A stretch of 64,000 nt of DNA. Source: Pseudisothecium myosuroides (taxonomy: Eukaryota; Streptophyta; Bryopsida; Hypnales; Lembophyllaceae). Positions 59,514-64,000 of this stretch are shown here, in pieces; positions within the stretch are counted from its first letter, which is position 1; the number at the start of each line of letters is the position of its first letter. Both the position numbers and the translations under genes were made by a program. A model generated the notes under the pieces. The model searched no databases and was not told where the DNA came from. It worked only from the letters and a program-made list of their open reading frames with translations. The stretch spans positions 22,562,987 through 22,626,986 of the forward strand of contig OX637290.1 of NCBI GenBank assembly GCA_951799445.1, read 5' to 3'.

Positions 59514-60284
59514 GATCTTTCAATAAACCTGATAAGCTCTTAATAAGCAACTATATATTTTATCATATAATAACATGGTATATTAATATATTATTAATAT
59601 ATCACTAATGTCTATTGTGATGTTCAGAGATTTTTCTCATTTTAGGAAGCAACGATTTTCATATTATTTCATGTAATCAATGCAAGACTACAAACAATTG
59701 TTTAGTTTGCATAAATATTCAATGTTTTGGATTGATTTCATAATATTCAATATTATAAGATTTTGTGTAACAACTTGTAGCTCCTCTAAGATCTATGGAA
59801 CAATTGTCCACTCCAACTTTATATTCTATCTTCTTAGCTCAAATATATAAGCCATTCAAGAGTGTCTATATTGTATTTAGGCCTTGATATTTTTGAATCT
59901 ACTTTAATTGTGTGTTGAGGAATTTGTTACCCGTGTCTAGTTTAATTTAATTGTGTTGGTCATTAGCCCGGAAGCCGTTGAAAGTTCATTCTATACGCAA
60001 GACATAAAAATGAAATATAGAATAAAAATAGGCCTCAAGTAAAGGCAAAAAACAAACTTACTAACCAAATAAATATTTGAAAAAGGTCTAATTTTTTTAT
60101 TTAAAAAAAATCTAAAATTTTAAAACAAAATAGTAATTCTAGACTTTTTAGAGAGAGACTCTACACAAAATCATTCTAGTGATTATAAACGGTCGAGTCT
60201 AAAGTAGTTCAACGAGCCTCTTGTAGAGGTAAAGCTAGGGTTGAAAGTAAAAAAAAAGACCCCCCTATTTTGAGCCATCTCTAG
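59514..60284. other. AT-rich intergenic, nothing recognised
   Basis: No gene or element ends seen. Confidence 0.45.
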
Positions 60285-60400
60285 GGTATGTTCTAGACCT
60301 CTCTTATAGTAGCTAATTTGGAGCCTTTGATTGCAAATATGAACTCAGAATTTGCAAATTTTATCATGCCTCGCAAATAAAAAGTTCTTGCATTTTTCCT
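60285..60400. mobile_element. Fragment related to the MITE at 4219-4485
   Basis: Shares GCCTTTGATTGCAAATATGA with that element, plus the surrounding TATGTTCT and GCAAATTTT. Ends are not preserved. Confidence 0.5.
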
Positions 60401-60591
60401 TAAGAATAAAATGGAGGGACAAAACGGCCTCCGCAAGAGTCTCGTCAAACTTCTTTACACTCGACCATCATCAACAAACATGCAAGACCAAAATGGGGCC
60501 CACTTCCGGGATAGGAGGGATTCTCAGTCAGCAATGCAAGGTGACATTCATCAAGTCAATCCAACCGACTAATCAACCGACGCACCTTCGC

Positions 60592-60702
60592 CACGTGCAA
60601 TCGACCGTCTCATCCATCCAACGTTGGTATCCAGTAACAACTTAACGATATTCATCCACTACGGGGCAGCCCACGCTCAACGATATTCATTCACAATGGG
60701 GC
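60592..60702 (+). promoter_or_regulatory. Ascorbate peroxidase upstream elements: G-box and 24-bp direct repeat
   Basis: CACGTG (60592-60597) is a G-box core. A 24-bp motif beginning AACGATATTCAT and ending GGGGC occurs at 60644-60667 and again at 60679-60702 with three differences, 35 bp apart. Both lie 80-190 bp upstream of the first leader ATG. The regulatory role is inferred. Confidence 0.5.
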
Positions 60703-60780
60703 TATCTCAAACGGAATCCGTGAAATTCATTCATCCGCCTCACCGTCTCTCTGCTCTTCTTGTGTGGACTCTCTTCAGAC

Positions 60781-60859
60781 ATGGCGTCGAGAACTGTGCG
60801 CCATGCTTTGCTTCCGCAGCTTTCAGTCAAGTTGTTGCATATTTCCGAGCATTATCCAG
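60781..60859 (+). other. Peroxidase leader exon 1a with upstream ATG
   Basis: ATGGCGTCGAGAACTGTGCG opens a frame that reaches a strong donor, TATCCAG|GTCAGTCC (60859/60860). Spliced to the acceptor at 61686/61687 it gives an upstream frame that overlaps the peroxidase start out of phase and stops at 61728-61730. The 5' end of the transcript is not determined; position 60781 is only the upstream ATG. Confidence 0.45.
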
Positions 60860-61272
60860 GTCAGTCCGATTCCCACTCTATTCACCGCCCTGTCTTACTG
60901 CCTATTTCACGTTTTCTCTCCGAAGATTGCGCTATCGATAGCGGTTGTAGGGCGCATCTATTTCCTGTGAGTGTTCATTGTGCCTCACTTGTTTTTTTAG
61001 CTCCAGGGAGTTCTTTTTTCTATATCGAGAAGTGCTTTAGTTTATTTGCTGTGAAGTTGCTCGCCTGTGTTGCAAAGGTGCGTCCGAGTCACTTGATTGC
61101 GGTGTGAGGTATCCACTTTCGATCCAGATTGTTCATTAAGCTTAGTTCGATTGACATATCGTTGTTCACGGTTTCTGCAACGTTGCTCGCTACGACGATG
61201 TTGTGATGTTTCACATTCGAATAGTTTAAATGTGATTAGTTTTCACTCAATTTGATTTTTTTGCTGTTGTAG

Positions 61273-61301
61273 AAATTGGCGCACTTCCGAGCTTTATGCA
61301 G
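61273..61301 (+). other. Possible alternative leader exon 1b (29 nt)
   Basis: Acceptor GTTGTAG at 61272 and donor TATGCAG|GTCAGTCC at 61301/61302. It and its downstream intron are a diverged copy of exon 1a and its intron (TTCCGAGC.TTAT.CAGGTC, then ATAGCGGTTGTAGGG in both). Confidence 0.45.
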
Positions 61302-61710
61302 GTCAGTCCCATTCTCTTATGTTTTCACGGCTCTGTTTTTACTGTCTCTTTAAAGATTTTTGTTCCGACCATAGCGGTTGTAGGGAGTAGCTATTCTTTT
61401 TCGTGATGAAAGGGAGTTGGCGGGGACTTTTTCACGGTTTCTGTGAAGTTGCTCGCCTCGAGGGTTTTAATTTGAGTAGTTTCAATTGCTGTAGAGAATT
61501 CTGTTATTGTGATTGTTGTTGGATTGGACTTTGAGTCTGGAAATTTGGAAATTCGTAATTTCGGTTTGCATAATTTGGAATCGAGAAAACTGCGTGTGCT
61601 TGGTTTTAATGTCTGGACAGCTTGGTGTGCTTTTGTGTGACCGATATTTGGAGATTCTCGTATCTTTAATGAGGGTTGTTGTGCAGGTTTAGTAACACGG
61701 TGCGATCAAG

Positions 61711-63864
61711 ATGCCGGCTCCGATTGTTGACGATGAGTACAAGAACTGCATAGAGAAGGCTCGCCGGAGTTTACGAGCATTCATTGCCGAGAAAAACTGT
61801 GCTCCTATCATGCTCCGCCTAGCGTATGACTTCTTTGATAACCACTTTACATGTTGGATGTTGTGAAACAGCTACTTTTCTCTCTTTCTTCGTGCACCAA
61901 TTCTTTTTTGACTAAATGAAAGCTGAAACAGGGTATTACCTCATCAAGTTACTTTTTCTTCTTGTTTGTCATGATGATCGCACTGTCACAATGAGGGTCG
62001 AGGAATTGTGTCTCCTGCAGTTTAGGCAAGAATGCGAGGAAGTGGATGTACTGTACTGTTTCCAGTTACACCTACGCTGAACTATACTCTCAACATTCAT
62101 AACGAAAAATTCTATTTTCTAGACTGTTTTGGATTGCGATTGTTGCTATTCCGTTACAATAAGAGCTTCATTATTCGAAGACTTCCGCCTGTTACTTTTG
62201 GGTGTTGAAAAATCAGCAATGAAATTCTTGGAGTTCTTGATGTGTCTTATCATTTCTTTGAATGTTTCAGTTAGGTCATTTGGCGGTGTAGATTGGCTTG
62301 TGCAATTGAATTTGAGGCATTACTTATGACCTGATCATCTGATAAACACGTACTCTTCGCTGAACTATGCTGGAAGTTTAACGTGAAACATCATATATGC
62401 CCTTAAATCTGGGAACTTTGTAATTGGTTTAAACTTTTAGTTTGCGACTATTAATCGACGATTATATTTGCAGATGGCACGATGCTGGCACGTACGATGC
62501 AAGCACTAGGACTGGAGGTCCTAACGGATCCATCCGTAGCGACCGCGAGTATACCCATGGAGCAAACAATGGCCTCAAAATTGCAATAGATTTTTGCGGT
62601 AACTTATTTCTTGCGTATCGGGACATTACTTTAAAAAGTTTGAATTACTCGCTTCGTATTTAACAAGTTCTTCTATTTAGTATAATGAAATGTTTAGCGT
62701 TTCGTAGCCATGAATGCATCTTACATGTAGCTGATGCGCTCGTCTTTGAGATGGAGCAGAATCTTAAGTCGTTTCCCCTCTTTTGTGACAGAGGCCATCA
62801 AAGTCAAATACCCTGTCATCACATACGCAGATCTTTACCAGGTGACATCTATTGATCTTTGTGACGATTTTATTTCATCAGGGCTTGCTCCATTGTCTTT
62901 TGGATCATAGCCTGGTTTAACTTGCTGCCTTTATGATCAACTTCGCTAGGATATCGAGGATCTGAATAAGGGCTCAGTGACAGCACTTGGATTGCCTAGT
63001 TGTGGAATAGTTGTTGAAATAATTTAGGAGAGTATATTTAACTCTATCTTAATTTGCTATTGGCTGTGTGTAGCTCGCAGGTGTGGTGGCCGTTGAAGTC
63101 ACTGGAGGTCCTACTATCGAATTTGTTCCTGGGCGGAAGGTAAACCCTATTATTGATAGTTTTTCACTAACTGACGGCAATTAATCTGTGAGGGCGACCT
63201 TCTATCTGAAAGATACCTTTTCATGGTCCACGAATGTTGAATTCAAAAAGGCAAGTATAGCAAATGATTCAGTATGAACATTTTAATATGTTTTTGCATT
63301 GTTTCATATTTGCAGGATTCAGTGGCTACTCCGCCTGAGGGAAGATTACCCGATGCTAGAAAAGGTATGTGATATTTCGATTGACTCAACTAGCGAGGAC
63401 ATTTGTCTTGCTATGTTTTTATTTAAGCAAATTAAGCAAATATCCCTGCTGACAGGCTAGTGCAATGCACCAGCATTGTTTCACGTTCATGCTGTCATTT
63501 CCTTCTGCCTTACGAACGTTTCTCCTTTTTGCTGTTGAGCAGGACCATCACATCTGAAAGATATCTTTTACCGAATGGGTTTGTCAGACAGAGAAATTGT
63601 CGCTTTGTCTGGCGCCCACACTCTGGTAAGTCACATTATCACTTTATCGACAGATTAGATTTCTACCTTGAAGGTTTTATCTGTGCTCCTAGGATCAACA
63701 AACATAAGATCTGTGTTCTTCAGATAAGTCGATACAATTCTGAGTTGTGACATACATTTTATGTTGTTAATGCTGGATGAGCAGGGAAGAGCACATAAAG
63801 AGAGGTCTGGCTTTGAGGGCCCATGGACGGCAAACCCACTGAAGTTTGACAACTCCTACTTTCT
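61711..63864 (+). CDS. APX: L-ascorbate peroxidase, cytosolic type (5' 7 coding exons; 3' end outside window)
   Basis: Reduces hydrogen peroxide with ascorbate. Coding exons 61711-61823, 62474-62598, 62792-62841, 63074-63139, 63316-63364, 63543-63625 and 63785-63864 all join in phase, giving about 188 residues before the window ends within intron 7. The start [20 protein letters not shown] has no transit peptide, as in cytosolic or peroxisomal forms; the C-terminus that would tell them apart is missing. Distal haem-pocket residues Arg, Trp and His lie in [13 protein letters not shown]. Proximal His is in LSGAHTLGRAH and the ascorbate-binding Arg in [10 protein letters not shown]. The segment [13 protein letters not shown] is diagnostic of the family. 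The untranslated leader is spliced, with an acceptor at 61686 just upstream of the ATG. The first junction splits the codon before Trp (GC|A). Confidence 0.95.
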
Positions 63865-64000
63865 GTAAGTGTTTTGGCACCGTCGAGTGCAGGATAGTTA
63901 TTGGCCAGTACTGTTTATGATAGTGACATGAATGCATTTGTCTATGCTGGCCTGAAACGTGCTGTATTTCTACGTTGGGGGACTAGAATTTTCTCGTTCA

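Noticed and set aside
60760..61107. A 115-codon frame starting upstream of the peroxidase leader
   Set aside because: It runs through the leader exon, its donor site and intron; only the part up to 60859 could be in mature RNA.

Overview
This is nuclear DNA of a land plant. GT-AG introns interrupt every protein gene, the families are plant ones (a cytosolic-type ascorbate peroxidase, an MTR4/HEN2 exosome helicase, ribosomal protein eL13, a type II membrane GT4 glycosyltransferase), there is a eukaryotic tRNA-Ala, and the intergenic DNA is AT-rich and packed with plant-type DNA transposons. A MiAMP1-type antimicrobial peptide gene and a signal-peptide/Cache/VWA protein lean towards a seed-free plant or gymnosperm rather than a flowering plant. 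That is an inference and I cannot name the species.

Layout. 0.3-4.1 kb: decayed aldo/keto reductase pseudogene (+) carrying transposon insertions. 5.2-8.8 kb: secreted Cache/VWA-like gene (-) broken by a 337-bp MITE inside an exon. 9.5-13.2 kb: transposons, including a CACTA element whose interior consists of two other elements. 14.1 kb: tRNA-Ala(UGC). 14.9-23.6 kb: complete 17-exon MTR4/HEN2-like helicase (-). 24.4-36.8 kb: AT-rich transposon desert (TTAA-flanked elements, a MULE, inverted MITE pairs). 37.3-38.1 kb: MiAMP1-like gene (-) with a leader intron, a TATA box and a partly duplicated core promoter. 39.3-45.3 kb: four partial copies of a repeat unit of about 1.7 kb with nested insertions. 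47.4-49.8 kb: GT4 glycosyltransferase (-). 51.6-53.5 kb: eL13 gene (-). 53.7-59.5 kb: MITEs and TTAA elements. 60.6-64 kb: ascorbate peroxidase (+), running off the right edge.

The genes are not an operon or obvious cluster. They are independent housekeeping or defence genes separated by repeats. I derived exon boundaries by matching splice sites to reading phase. For the helicase, glycosyltransferase, eL13 and the visible part of the peroxidase every exon joins in phase, so those models are strong.

The most unusual material is the transposon biology. One family is flanked by TTAA (once by ATAA on both sides) with ends CCCCTAAAGGACC, which suggests a piggyBac- or Kolobok-like group. Two MITE families have apparent 4-bp target duplications. 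Several insertions can be dated against empty sites: one lies in a coding exon, and two lie in tandem copies that retain the uninterrupted version.
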